Assembly (NCBI GenBank): GCA_026018925.1
Contig: JAKSZU010000009.1
Location: forward strand, 79,203,090 to 79,267,089
DNA from: Tupaia tana
Lineage: Eukaryota > Chordata > Mammalia > Scandentia > Tupaiidae
Direction: 5' to 3'
Length of the DNA stretch: 64,000 nucleotides
Below the pieces are notes generated by a model. That model did not search any database and was not told the origin of the DNA. It worked only from the letters and a program-made list of their open reading frames with translations. The position numbers were made by a program, and so were the translations under genes. Positions 11,942-21,811 of this stretch are shown here, one piece after another (position 1 is the first letter of the stretch; every line of letters starts with the position of its first letter).

Positions 11942-12156
11942 TCATGCTATTGAAAGTATAACTGATAGACCCTCTTTAGAAAGGACCTAGTCAAGCCCAC
12001 TAGATGGGTTTCTAAATCCATTAAATATTGTAGCCTCAGTTAAAAAGAAATTGTTTAAAAATTCTCTGAAGCTTATTATGGAGATAGTACATAAATATTT
12101 ATTTTTTTGAATAACATAAAATTGATGCATTTTGTTAAACTGAAGTCTATAATTTG
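11942..12156. other. No gene seen
   Basis: Unique AT-rich spacer between two TSD-flanked insertions. Confidence 0.5.
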
Positions 12157-12171
12157 AGGGGCATAGTTTTG

Positions 12172-12427
12172 TGGGGGGTTTTTTGGGGAGAGGTTTTTGC
12201 TATAGGGCATGTGCGCTCGCAAGAAAGACAGAAGAGACAAAGAGACAGAAAGCGAGAAATCACCCCCCAGGGGGGATGGTCACGCCGCAATCCCTTCTCC
12301 TCTCGGGATCTTGGGCACGTTTGCACACACGCCCGGCATATGTTTGAGTGGCCAGGTCCGGGACTCGAACCACGGTCGACTACGTGGGAATCCAGCAACA
12401 CAGCCATTACGCTAACTGCTGGTCCCC
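12172..12427 (-). mobile_element. tRNA-derived SINE, long form, with 15-bp TSD
   Basis: AGGGGCATAGTTTTG is repeated exactly at 12157-12171 and 12428-12442. The minus strand has an intact head (GGGGACCAGCAGTTAGC) and a perfect B box (GGTTCGAGTCC). CpGs are retained, so it is a young copy. Confidence 0.95.
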
Positions 12428-12662
12428 AGGGGCATAGTTTTGCAACTGACTAGATCTACTAGCCAAACAATATTTTGTCTTTTAATACATTTTAAGACAT
12501 TTTGTCTTTAATACACATTTTTAATTTTTTCAACCCTATATTTTGAAACTTCCCAAACTGTCACAAAGTAGAATCTAAGCCAAATTACATGAACCTGTCA
12601 TTCAGTATCAACAACATTAATATTTTGTCATATTGTTTCATTCATTTTTGTTTTGTTTCTTG

Positions 12663-12721
12663 AACCGCAGTTGACTACATGAGAGTCCAGCAACATAGCC
12701 ATTATGCTAACTGCTGGTCCC
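12663..12721 (-). mobile_element. Tailless retrocopy of the SINE tRNA-like head
   Basis: This is a 59-bp insert. The minus strand begins exactly at the SINE 5' end (GGGACCAGCAGTTAGC) and stops inside the B box (...CTGCGGTT). It has no body and no A tail. It is flanked by a perfect 14-bp duplication, TGTTTTGTTTCTTG (12649-12662 and 12722-12735). An intact 5' end, a truncated 3' end and a TSD match the class known as tailless retropseudogenes, attributed to L1 action on truncated small RNAs. Confidence 0.85.
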
Positions 12722-12757
12722 TGTTTTGTTTCTTGTTGAAGAATTCTTTTTGCTGGG

Positions 12758-13013
12758 GAACCAGTAGTTAGCATAATGACTATATCGCTGGATTTCCATG
12801 TAGTCGACCATGGTTCGAGTCCCGGACCATGTGGCTTAAACTCACGCCGGGCGCGCGTGCATGCGTGCCCATGATCCCAAGAGGAGAATGGAGGAGAAGG
12901 GATTGTGGCGTGGCCATCCCCCCTGGGGGGTGATTTTTCACTTTCTGTCTCTCCGTCTCTCTCTGTCTCTGGCAAGCACACGCACCCTGTAGCAAAAACC
13001 TCTCCAAAAAAAT
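12758..13013 (+). mobile_element. tRNA-derived SINE, long form, with TSD
   Basis: AAGAATTCTTTTTGCTGGG is present at 12739-12757 and again, with one extra T, at 13014-13033. The head is GAACCAGTAGTTAGC with a good B box (GGTTCGAGTCC) and an A-rich tail after CCTCTCC. Confidence 0.94.
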
Positions 13014-13599
13014 AAGAATTCTTTTTTGCTGGGATTTTTAAAGCATTTCCCAGACACTAAATAACCAAATTTATATTTAAATATGTTATCATGTGACTTC
13101 AAACAAAATTATTTTAAATAACTTTAAAGCCATTATCAATCTGAAATCATTAACAATAAGTTCTTAAAATCATTCAATATTTGTATTCAAATTTCCCTAG
13201 TTATCTAAAAGTTATTTTTATAGTTTTATTTGAAAAGAAATCCAAATAAGGATAGCCATTGTAACTTGTTGTTATGTCTCTTTAATCCCTTTTAAATCCA
13301 CTTAGTCTAGAACAGGAACTAAGTCAGTATTCTGTAAATGTGTCATATTCTATATTTGACTGATTTCTTATGGTGCCATTTAACTTGTTTCCCTCTCTCA
13401 TTTGCTTGCTATAATCTGAAAGATAAATTCAAACGTTTGATGAATAATAATAATAAAGAGACAGAAATGACCTAGCAAATCCACTTCTGAGTATACACAC
13501 AATAGAAATCTATGCGAATGGCAATCTTTAAATTTCTAAGATTATTTTAACAAAACTGACCAAAAATTCTAAAATCCTATTGGGCAGAATGGCTTGTGG
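13014..13599. other. AT-rich, no gene seen
   Basis: No coding frame and no recognised repeat after the TSD. Confidence 0.5.
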
Positions 13600-13840
13600 A
13601 CTTAGCCTATTTGAGAGGCAGGATAACTTCATTTAAATCATGGATTTGCCACTAGAAAAATTAATAGAGCCTTTATACTTAAGGTTTCTCATCTAAAAAT
13701 GAGAATAATAGTTCCTGCTTCATGGAGGTGTTATATGTAAATATATATATTTTTTGCAACATGTGTAATACAATGTAAATTGCCTAGAACAGTGCCCAGC
13801 ACACAGTAAATACTTTATAAGTGTTAAATATTTGAAGAGT
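13600..13840 (+). mobile_element. MIR (ancient tRNA-derived SINE)
   Basis: Core-SINE sequence is recognisable: a GGATTTGCCACT-like core, TCTAAAAATGAGAATAATAG, and TAGAACAGTGCCCAGCACACAG near the 3' end followed by TAAATACTTTATAAGTGTTA. This matches the MIR sense orientation. Confidence 0.85.
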
Positions 13841-13865
13841 TTATTTAATCTTTGATCAGAATTTT

Positions 13866-14125
13866 TTTTTCTTTCTTCCTTTTTAATTTGTTACAGGATG
13901 TGTGAGCTTACTGGAGAGAGACAGAGAGAGGGAGAGAAGGAAAGTGAGAAAGCATCTCCTGAGGGGGTTGGTAATGCCACAATCCCTTCTTTTCCATTCT
14001 CAGGATTTTTGGGCACATACTCACACATGCCTGGTGTGTTCTCCAATCCACCAGGTCCAGAACTTGAAGCAGACAATTGGCCATGTGGGATCCAGTTGCC
14101 TTAACCACTACATTACTGGTTGGCC
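13866..14125 (-). mobile_element. Older tRNA-derived SINE, long form
   Basis: Minus-strand head GGGCCAACCAGTAATGTAGTGGTTAAGG, body CCTGAGAATGGAAAAGAAGG, T-run (plus) at the left. CAGAATTT is duplicated at 13857-13864 and 14126-14133. Confidence 0.85.
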
Positions 14126-14423
14126 CAGAATTTCTAATCTATAGGAAAAAGAGAAAAATCATCCATCTCCCTTTATAATTTTACCTTTCTCCTGTAGAAA
14201 ACACACACACACACACATATATGCACTCCCTTTACCATTATATGATCTGGAATTCAATTTTACAATCTTGGTGTTCGTTTATGTTAATTAGTAAGTGTCA
14301 CGCATCCTAGGCTGCATAATCCAGTTACTAAGGGATTAAAGACACATATTGTGAAATAACCTATAGTATATCATAGTTTGGGTTCTTAAGAACTATTTAA
14401 TTTTTAATGTTTAACTCTTTCTT

Positions 14424-14541
14424 ATTTAAGGTTTTTGCCATGGGGGCATGCACCAGAGAGAAAGAGAGAGAGGGAATGAAATCACCCCCAAGTGGGGATG
14501 GCCACACCACAATCCCTTCTTCTCCATTCTCTTGGGATTTT

Positions 14542-14583
<42 letters not shown>

Positions 14584-14678
14584 ACCTGGTGATTTTCAGG
14601 CTCCTGGGTCCAGGATTCAAACCATGGTCAACCATTTGGGAATCCATCACCTTAACCATCATGCCATCTACTGGTCCC
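14424..14678 (-). mobile_element. tRNA-derived SINE with (AC)n expansion
   Basis: Minus-strand head GGGACCAGTAGATGGCATGATGG, B-box-like GGTTTGAATCC, body AAAATCCCAAGAGAATGGAG. A (CA)n tract at about 14545-14580 has expanded from the body. Confidence 0.85.
14545..14580. repeat. (AC)n microsatellite inside a SINE
   Basis: Uninterrupted CA dinucleotides at the same place in the SINE body as the tract at 9405. Confidence 0.93.
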
Positions 14679-14792
14679 ATTAATGCTTACTCTTTTAAAG
14701 ACAGGAAAATCATTCTGATTTATACTACTATGTGATAGTTCTTATAAAAATATAAAGCCAATGTTCATGGGAAATAAAATTTTATTTTATTT

Positions 14793-14824
14793 TTAAAGAT
14801 TTGTTATAGGATGCATGTGCTCAC

Positions 14825-14862
<38 letters not shown>

Positions 14863-15037
14863 CCTCTGGGGCGATGGCTGCACTGTAATCCCTTCTCTTC
14901 CATCTTTCTCCCTAAAGGTTGTGGGCACACCTGTGCATGTGCCTGGAATTTTTTTCAAACCACCACTCTGAGATTCGAACTATTAGTTGGCCATGTGGGA
15001 TCCAGCTGCCTTAACCATCATACCACTAGCTAGTCCC
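14793..15037 (-). mobile_element. Older tRNA-derived SINE
   Basis: Minus-strand head GGGACTAGCTAGTGGTATGATGG. A long (CT)n tract (GA on plus, 14826-14860) replaces the usual TCTGTCTCT tract. The A-rich end lies at the left. Confidence 0.82.
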
Positions 15038-15080
15038 AGAAATGCAAAATTTTTTAAAAATGGGATTTAAAAAAAATCTT

Positions 15081-15338
15081 GAGACCAGCAGTTGGCATAA
15101 TGACTATGTCGCTGGACTCCCATGTAGTCGACCGCAGTTCAAGTCCTGTACCCAGTAGCTTAAACTCACGCCAGGTGCGTGTGCATGCATGCCCAAGATC
15201 CCAAGAGGAGAATGGAGGAAAAGGGATTGTGGCGTGGCCATCCTCCCTGGAGGGTAATTTCTTGCTTTCTGTCTTTCTGTCTCGGTCTGTCTTTCTGGCA
15301 AGCACACACGCCCTATAGCAAAAACCTCTCCAAAAGAA
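15081..15338 (+). mobile_element. tRNA-derived SINE, long form
   Basis: Head GAGACCAGCAGTTGGCATAATGAC, B-box-like GTTCAAGTCC, full body and end CTATAGCAAAAACCTCTCC. AAAAATCT occurs at both ends as a likely short TSD. Confidence 0.9.
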
Positions 15339-16039
15339 AAATCTATAGAAAACAATTAGAATGAATAACTGTAGTTATAGAAATATGTGAGAAAAAGGAT
15401 TACAACCTTATATAAAATTAAACTTTTGTCTACATACCATTTTCTGTTTTAAGAAGGCCAACATATTCTGAATGACTATTATTGTATCTATGAAAGTAAA
15501 TTATTATTGATATATAATAATCTTAAATTTATGTATTTTAAGATAATTAATTATATCATTGTGTAAATATCATACTAAAAAACTCCTATATTATAGAAAA
15601 GTACCCTCATACAAGTCACTTACCTACTATTGTGGTTTAAATTTAATTTGATTCGATTAATAGCAGCAAAATCTCTAAACCATAGCTGATGTGGTGAACT
15701 GTTTCTTGCTCTTTATACATTAGATAACTTAGCAGCTCTGTTTGTAGTTTTGAAAAGTCTCTGCAATAGTTGCTTCACAAAATGAATTTTTAGGACCAAA
15801 ACATTACTGTTTGAGTATTACTGAAATCTGCTTTTTAAAAATGCCAAGATATATCTGTGATTTCAGTAGGTCGTTAATAACACTTATGATGATTTCTGAG
15901 GTTAGACTGCAGCTCTGACATTTCACTTGCTCTACATCTCCCTTTATTCATAGTGTTCTCAATATGGGATTTTTATAAGAATTAAATATCAACATAGATC
16001 ATAAATTTTTATTTTTATTCTAGAAGACATATATGCAAT
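15339..16039. other. AT-rich, no gene seen
   Basis: No supported frame, RNA gene or repeat. Ordinary unique-looking sequence. Confidence 0.5.
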
Positions 16040-16195
16040 TCTTTTCCTTCAACTCTCTATTCCATTGAGATCGTGGGCACACATACCCTGGGTATGCTTT
16101 CCAAGCTGATAATGCTGAGACTTGGCCTCTGGTCAGCCATGTGTAATCCAGCTTCCATTGTGCAGCACACAATTGCCATTCTATGAGGCTTGTCT
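16040..16195 (-). mobile_element. Old SINE fragment
   Basis: Segments such as CCATTGAGATCGTGGGCACACA and GGTCAGCCATGTGTAATCCAGC match the long SINE body and head in minus orientation, but the copy is strongly diverged. Confidence 0.6.
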
Positions 16196-16295
16196 TCATA
16201 AAACATTTTAAATACTACTGGAGAAAACAGGTCTTGCTTTATGTAACAGGTATGTCCCTAAAGAATTGTGTAGAATGATTCAGTTTTATTTTTAA

Positions 16296-16734
16296 ACTTT
16301 TTAAAGGTTTTGCCATAGGGTGTGTGTGCTTGCCAGAGAGACAGAGAAAGACAATGAGAGGAAAAGTAGGAAATCACCCCCAGGGGGTATGCCCATTACA
16401 CAATCCCCTCTTCTCCCTTCTCCTCTTGGGATTTTGGGCATGCACACACAAGCATCCAGCATGATTTTCAAGTTGCCAGGTCTGGGACTCCTTTTTTTTT
16501 TTTAGAATTATTTATTTAACTTTATTCATTAATTTATTTTAATTTGATCAGAGAGAGACAGAGAAAGAGCAAGAGAGAGAAAGCAACCCACCAGGTCCAG
16601 GACGTGAACCAGGGTTGGCCATGTGGGAGTGTCCAGCACCTTAACTACCACAACACCTGCTGGTCCCTGTGTCTAGGACTCTTAACAGCAGTCAGCCATG
16701 CGGGAGTCCAGCACCTGTGCCACCTGTTGGCCCC
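16296..16734 (-). mobile_element. Outer SINE, split by a younger short-form SINE
   Basis: The body and tail lie at 16296-16492. The head (CAACAGGTGGCACAGG on minus) lies at 16671-16734. The two parts are separated by the insert at 16493-16667. Confidence 0.82.
16493..16667 (-). mobile_element. Short-form tRNA SINE nested in another SINE
   Basis: Minus strand: GGGACCAGCAGGTGTTGTGGTAG head running directly into GCTTTCTCTC, then GATCAAATTAAAATAAATTAAT and an A-rich end, with no long-form body. The flanking duplication is GTCTGGGACTCCT / GTCTAGGACTCTT. Confidence 0.86.
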
Positions 16735-17184
16735 TAGTGGTTCTTTTTTAGCAGGTACAGCAACAAAGTAAAAATACCTTGCAATTTAATTACAATATGA
16801 TCTCAAATGTATTTCCATTAAAATTTTTTTGATTGAGGAATGCTCCCTCTTCTAGACAAAATCATACTTATGAATGGGGTAAATTCTTTAAAGTTATACC
16901 AGAAAATTTCAGATTAAAACTTTAGCATTATATAGTCATAAAGTCAATTGTTCTAAATCAGTATCATAAACTTGTGTTTCCAATAGGCTTATTAATGAAA
17001 AATATCTCATATTACTAAAGAAGCTCTGAGTGCCCTTCTTGAACAACTTTATTGAGTCCTGTTAGATTTTTTTTGTACCCTTGATTCTTTCTCTGTACTT
17101 TTAGTAAAAATTGTTCTGCTATAGTAGAGTTGTAACGTATATTCAGTTTTATTTAAAATTAATTTTCTTTATTATTATTTTTTT
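16735..17184. other. AT-rich, no gene seen
   Basis: No coding frame or recognised repeat. Confidence 0.5.
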
Positions 17185-17331
17185 AAATTGCTGTAGGGCA
17201 CATGTACTCACCAGAGACAGAAAGAGAGAGAGAAAGTGATGAAAATAAGCCTTCAGGTCCAGGACTCGAACCATGGTTCAGTCATGTGGGAGTGTCCAGC
17301 ATCTTAACCAACACATTACCTTGCTGACTCC
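17185..17331 (-). mobile_element. Short tRNA-derived SINE
   Basis: Minus strand: a diverged head with GTTAAGATGCTGGACACTCCC, GGTTCGAGTCC B box, a short TCTCTCTC tract and GTACATGTGCCCTACAGCAATT. The long-form middle is missing. Confidence 0.75.
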
Positions 17332-17368
17332 TATATATTGACTTTCACTTAAAAGTGATAGTGTACTG

Positions 17369-17630
17369 GGAACCAGCAGTTAGCATAATGGCTATGTCGC
17401 TGGACTCCCACGTAGTCAACCGCGGTTCGCGTCCTGGACCCGGTGGCTTAAAACTCACGCCGGGCGCGTGTGCGTACGTGCCCACGATCCCGAGAGGAGA
17501 ATGGAGGAGAAGGGATTGTGGTGTGACCACCCCCCCTGGGGGGTGATTTCTCGCTTTCTGTCTCTATGTCTCTGTCTGTCTGGCGAGCGCACGTGCCCTA
17601 TAGTGAAAACCTCTCCAAAAAAAAAAAAAA
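17369..17630 (+). mobile_element. Young tRNA-derived SINE, long form, with TSD
   Basis: GTGATAGTGTACTG (17355-17368) and GTGATAGTATACTG (17631-17644) flank it. It has an intact A box (TAGCATAATGG), B-box-like GGTTCGCGTCC, many CpGs, the C6TG6 palindrome and a 14-A tail. Confidence 0.95.
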
Positions 17631-17668
17631 GTGATAGTATACTGTCTCTATAAAACAACATACTTTTA

Positions 17669-17929
17669 GGGCCAGCAGGTGGCATAATGGTTAAGGTGCT
17701 GGACTTCCACATGGCTGACTGCAGTTTGAGTGCCAGACCCGAAATCTTGAAACTCATACCAGTGCATGTGTGTGGATTCCCAAAATCCTGAGAGAAGAAT
17801 GGAAAAGAAGGGATTGCAGTGTGACCATACCCCTTTTGGTAGGATTTCTCTTTGTCTCTCTGTCTGTCTCTCCAGTAAGCACATGAACCTTATAGCAAAA
17901 ATCTCTCGAAGAAAAAATAAATAAAATAA
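17669..17929 (+). mobile_element. Older tRNA-derived SINE, long form
   Basis: Head AGGGCCAGCAGGTGGCATAATGG, body ATTCCCAAAATCCTGAGAG, end TATAGCAAAAATCTCTCG. ACATACTTTT / GCATACTTCC form the likely TSD. Confidence 0.87.
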
Positions 17930-18012
17930 AATAGCATACTTCCTATTCTACTCCTTCCCTCATATCTTCGAATTATTGAGTCTTTTAGGAGAGAAGTTGT
18001 ACAGAGCAAAGT

Positions 18013-18283
18013 TTTTTGTTTTGTTTCTTTTTTAAGGTTTTTGCCATATGATGTATGTGCTTGCTGAAGAGAGACAGAGAGAGGGAAACTGAAAAACCTC
18101 AGCCCCTCCCCCCCAGAGGGGATGACCACAAAACAATCCCCTCTCCTCCATTCTCCTCTTGGGATTTGAGGCATGCACGCACATGTGTCTGGTGTGAATT
18201 TCAAGCTGCCAAGACCAGGATTTGAACTGTGGTCAGCCATGTGGGAGTCCAATGCCTTTATCACCAAACCACCTGCTGGCCCC
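18013..18283 (-). mobile_element. Older tRNA-derived SINE, long form
   Basis: Minus-strand head GGGGCCAGCAGGTGGTTTGGTG, body CAAATCCCAAGAGGAGAATGG, and CAGAGCAAA duplicated at the flanks. Confidence 0.87.
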
Positions 18284-18463
18284 AGAGCAAAATCTGATGT
18301 AGAGAAATAGGAACAAATTAAGACATCAAGAAAGAAAGTAAGACAAGGCCTGGGGAAGAAAGTTTATGTTAGTAATATGTTCTGAAGGAATGACCTTACT
18401 TTAATATACCATGGTGTTTTTGTTACATGAATGTTTAATTATATAATTAAAATAATATTGTAA

Positions 18464-18630
18464 TCGGCCCAGCAGGTGGTGTGGTGGTTAAGGCACTGAG
18501 CTCCCACATGACTGACTCTGGTTTGAGCCCCAGACCTAGAGGTTTGCTTTCTCACTTCCCCTTTCTCTCTCTCTTTCTCTCTCTGGTCAAATATAAAAAT
18601 AATAATAAATAAAACTAAATAATTATTTAA
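18464..18630 (+). mobile_element. Short-form tRNA SINE with 15-bp TSD
   Basis: AAAATAATATTGTAA is repeated at 18449-18463 and 18631-18645. Head CGGCCCAGCAGGTGGTGTGG, then directly GCTTTCTCACTT, a CT tract, GGTCAAATATAAAAATAA and an A-rich tail. It lacks the long-form body. Confidence 0.92.
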
Positions 18631-19429
18631 AAAATAATATTGTAAGGTGAAGTTTGTTATATTTTTTATGTAGTGAGCAAGGTTCTAAATGAAAAGTTAG
18701 GATTACTCAGTACCGCAGCTTTAACAGGAACCTGGAATATATTTCTAAAGAGGACAGAAGAGGTTAGCCCAACAGGCTAGAGGTAAAAGAGCCAGATTAC
18801 ACACAACACTTACATTGTTAATATTGTAGCACTTATATTGTTAATACTGCAATATTCCCCAAATTGGTTTGCATATTCATTGTGATCCCTATCAAACTCC
18901 ACTGCCTTTGTGTGTGTGTGTGTGCAGAAACAGAAATGCTGATCCCTAAATTCACATGGAATTGTAAAGGGTCTTGAATAACCATGAACTAAGTAAGAGG
19001 ACTGGTGTTTCCTGATGTCTCAACCTATTACAATGTTATAGTACTAAAAACTATAGTATCAAAATAAAGGTAGACATAGCTTAATGGTACCGAATTGAGA
19101 TTGCAGATAGAAACTCAGATCTGTGATTTATTGATTTTGAAACAGCTGCCAAGACTATTCAATGGGGAAGAACAATCTTTTCAACAGATAGTGCTTGAAC
19201 AAAGAATAACCACATGTAAATAGATGAAGTCAGACAACTGCTACATATCACATAGAAAATTTAACACAAATTGAAATGAAGACCTGAAGTATAAAACTAT
19301 TAGAAGAAAACATAGGTTGTACATCTTTGTGACCTGGGGTTTGGCAAGATACTTAGATATGCCACCAAAAACACAAGCTACAAAAGAAAAAAATAACAGA
19401 TAAATTGATATTATTAAAATAAAAAATTG

Positions 19430-19678
19430 GGACTGGCCCCATAGTGCAGCTGTTAGGTACTGTGCCAAGGAAGCTGGAGTCTACATGGCTTTGATTTTCA
19501 GCTCATTGACTAAAAAACACATCAGGCACATACATACATGCCCAGGATCCTAACAGGAAAGAGAACTGGAGGAAAAAGTATCATGGCATTATCAGGCCCT
19601 GTTGGGGGCGGGGTGGGGGGAGTGCTCTCTCTTTCTCATGTGCACACACATGCCCTCTAGCACTAAAAAGAAAATTAA
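19430..19678 (+). mobile_element. Old SINE, diverged subfamily
   Basis: Head GGGACTGGCCCCATAGTGCAGC. The body has CCCAGGATCCTAACAGG and AGGCCCTGTTGGGGGCG, with end CTCTAGCACTAAAAAG. Related copies are at 50050 and 63465. Confidence 0.7.
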
Positions 19679-20205
19679 GGAGCCAGCAAGTGCCTTGGTG
19701 GTTTAAGGCACTGTATCCTACACGGCCAACTGCAGTTCAAGCCTTGGATCTGGCAGCTTAAAAATTACACCAGGTTGGGAACCAGCATAATGGCTATGTC
19801 GCTGGACTCCCACGTAGTCGACCACGGTTTGCGTCCCAGACCCGGTGGCTTAAAACTCACGCTGGGCCGCGTGTGTGTGCGTGCCCAAGATCCCGAGAGG
19901 AGAATGGAGAAGGGATTGTGGTGTGACCATCCCTCCTGGGGGGTGATTTCTCGCTTTCTGTCTCTATGTCTCTCTCTGTCTGTCTGGCGAGCGCACGCAC
20001 CCTATAACGAAAACCTCTCCAAAAAAAAAAAAAAAAAGAAAAGAAAGAAACTAAAAAATTACACCAGGTATGTGTGTGTGCTCCAAATCTTAAAAGGAGA
20101 CTAGGGGTAAGGGACTGTGGCATGGCTATCCTTCTGGGAGCATATTTCTCACTTACCGTTTGTCTGTCTCTCTCCAATGAATGCATACACTCTGTGGCAA
20201 AAACC
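19679..20205 (+). mobile_element. Older SINE, split by a younger SINE
   Basis: The head AGGAGCCAGCAAGTGCCTTGG runs to 19775. The body and end (AAATCTTAAAAGGAG ... GTGGCAAAAACCTAAAAAATAA) resume at 20052. Confidence 0.82.
19776..20051 (+). mobile_element. Young tRNA-derived SINE nested in a SINE, with TSD
   Basis: TAAAAATTACACCAGGT (19759-19775) recurs at 20052-20069 with one extra A. The head has lost a few bases of the AGTTAGC segment. CpGs are retained, and it ends in a 17-A run plus AAAG-type tail. Confidence 0.93.
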
Positions 20206-20732
20206 TAAAAAATAAATAAGTAAATAAAATTTAAAACTTTTGTGTACCAAAGAATGCTACCATGAATATGAAAAGATAATTATAGAATGGAAGGATATTT
20301 TCATAAATCATATATTTGGTAAGGGAGAAACTGAAATATGTACATGTTTTTAACACTCAATGCAAAAAAGATAACTCAAATTAAAAAGTGGGCAAAGGAT
20401 TTGAATAAAAGATGTAGAGAAATTAGAACACTCATATATTGCTATTGGGAGTATAAAATGCTGCAGCTGCTTTTGAAAAATCTGGAGAATGAGTATAAGA
20501 TACAGAGATTTCACTCCTAGGTATATATTTAGGAGCAATGAAAGCATACATCCACACAAAAGCTTTTATGTAAATGTTCATAGCAGAATTATACATAATT
20601 GACAAAATGTGGAAATAACTCAAAATTCAGCTTTCAAGGCATAGGCCTTTGACTCTAACCCAAATCCATTAACAAACAAAATTCAGCATATTGATAATGA
20701 AATAATATTCAGCCATAAAAAGAAATGAAGTA

Positions 20733-20966
20733 GAACTGGCCCGATGCCTAGTGGTTAAGGAAAGCCAAATCACACATGGCTGTCTCCAGTTTGAGTCTTG
20801 GTCCTGGTGGCTTGAGAACACATGCCAGGTGCATGTACACCCACAATCCTAGAAGTGTAGAGAAATGGAGAAGGGACTGTGGTATGAACTCACTCCTTTG
20901 GGGAGTACTTTCTCTCTCTCCTTCTCTGTCTCTCTTTGGTGAGCATGCATCCTCTGACAAGTTAAA
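20733..20966 (+). mobile_element. Older tRNA-derived SINE, long form
   Basis: Head AACTGGCCCGATGCCTAGTGG, a body with CACAATCCTAGAAGTG, and AGAAATGAA near both ends as the likely TSD. Inserted in the old L1. Confidence 0.8.
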
Positions 20967-21344
20967 AAAAAGAAAGAAATGAATTAATGATTCATGTTAC
21001 AAAATGAATAAACCTGAAAACATTATGCTAATTTAAAGAAGCCAGACACCAAATGCCACAAAAATATTGTGATTCCATTGATAGGAAATGTCTAGAATAG
21101 GCAAATATATTGAGACAGAAGGCAGATTATTGGTTGCAAGGGGATGAAGAGCAAGGGGTGGGTTGGGGAGAAATGGGGCAAGACTACTAATTGGTACTTT
21201 GTTCCTCATTTGGGTGATAAAAATGCCCTGGAATTAAACAATGGTGATAGTTATACACTGAATATACCAAAAACAACTGAATTGTATATGTCATAGAAAT
21301 TATTAAAACAATAAATTTTAGGTTAATTTTACCTCAATGGCAAA

Positions 21345-21811
21345 AAAAGTGCTTTTATGAATATCAACTTTATTTTTTCACAATATAATAATAAAGTTAT
21401 ATTTGGGAAAGATAATTCGAACTCTTAACATTACATGAAAATAGTTTGCCTTTTTTATAAAATCAACTAGAGAACCACAAGTATATTAGATGAAACTCTT
21501 TTACTTGTGAAATTATCACACATCTAGGAGTAGAATTAAAATACAAAGATTTAATATGTAACTTATTCAAAATGAAATTCATTGACAAAGAAGAAATCAT
21601 ATTTTTCTATGTATGCCATCACTATACTCACAAAATTTATAAAGGTTTCATGTAAGAAACTTTGTGGCCAATAAGTATGAAGTAGTTCTGAAATTAAATC
21701 AATGCTAAAGAAAAGCTATGCTTATAAAATATTCAATAAAAATATTTATCTCTATTAACATTACAACATGAAGATACATATTACCACATTATTAAACTGC
21801 TTATGGAAGTT
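21345..21811 (-). other. HMGN5: HMGN5 3' UTR (probable)
   Basis: AT-rich sequence downstream of the stop codon, directly abutting the end of the old L1. The best AATAAA on the minus strand is at 21369-21374, which predicts cleavage near 21345-21358 and a 3' UTR of about 460 nt. Confidence 0.55.
21369..21374 (-). promoter_or_regulatory. Candidate polyadenylation signal of HMGN5
   Basis: AATAAA on the minus strand. It is the only canonical signal I see between the stop codon and the L1 on the 3' side. Confidence 0.5.

Larger units (their letters stand above)
18795..21340 (+). mobile_element. Old L1, 3' half, split by SINEs
   Basis: Decayed ORF2 C-terminal sequence is recognisable (CATTGTGATCCCTATCAAA, CACATGGAATTGTAAAGGG, GACTATTCAATGGGGAAGAA, AAAAGTGGGCAAAGGATTTG). 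The 3' end is typical of old mammalian L1: TATACCAAAAACAACTGAATTG, then TTTACCTCAATGGC. SINEs interrupt at 19430-20205 and 20733-20966. No open frames remain. Confidence 0.87.

Noticed and set aside
14815-15033. Short frames inside SINEs (many, 60-100 codons)
   Set aside because: They recur in every SINE copy in several frames and contain the same translated repeat text. They are not genes.
17369-17440. Functional tRNA gene
   Set aside because: The A and B boxes belong to a SINE head. The same head occurs dozens of times followed by SINE bodies, without a tRNA cloverleaf I would trust.
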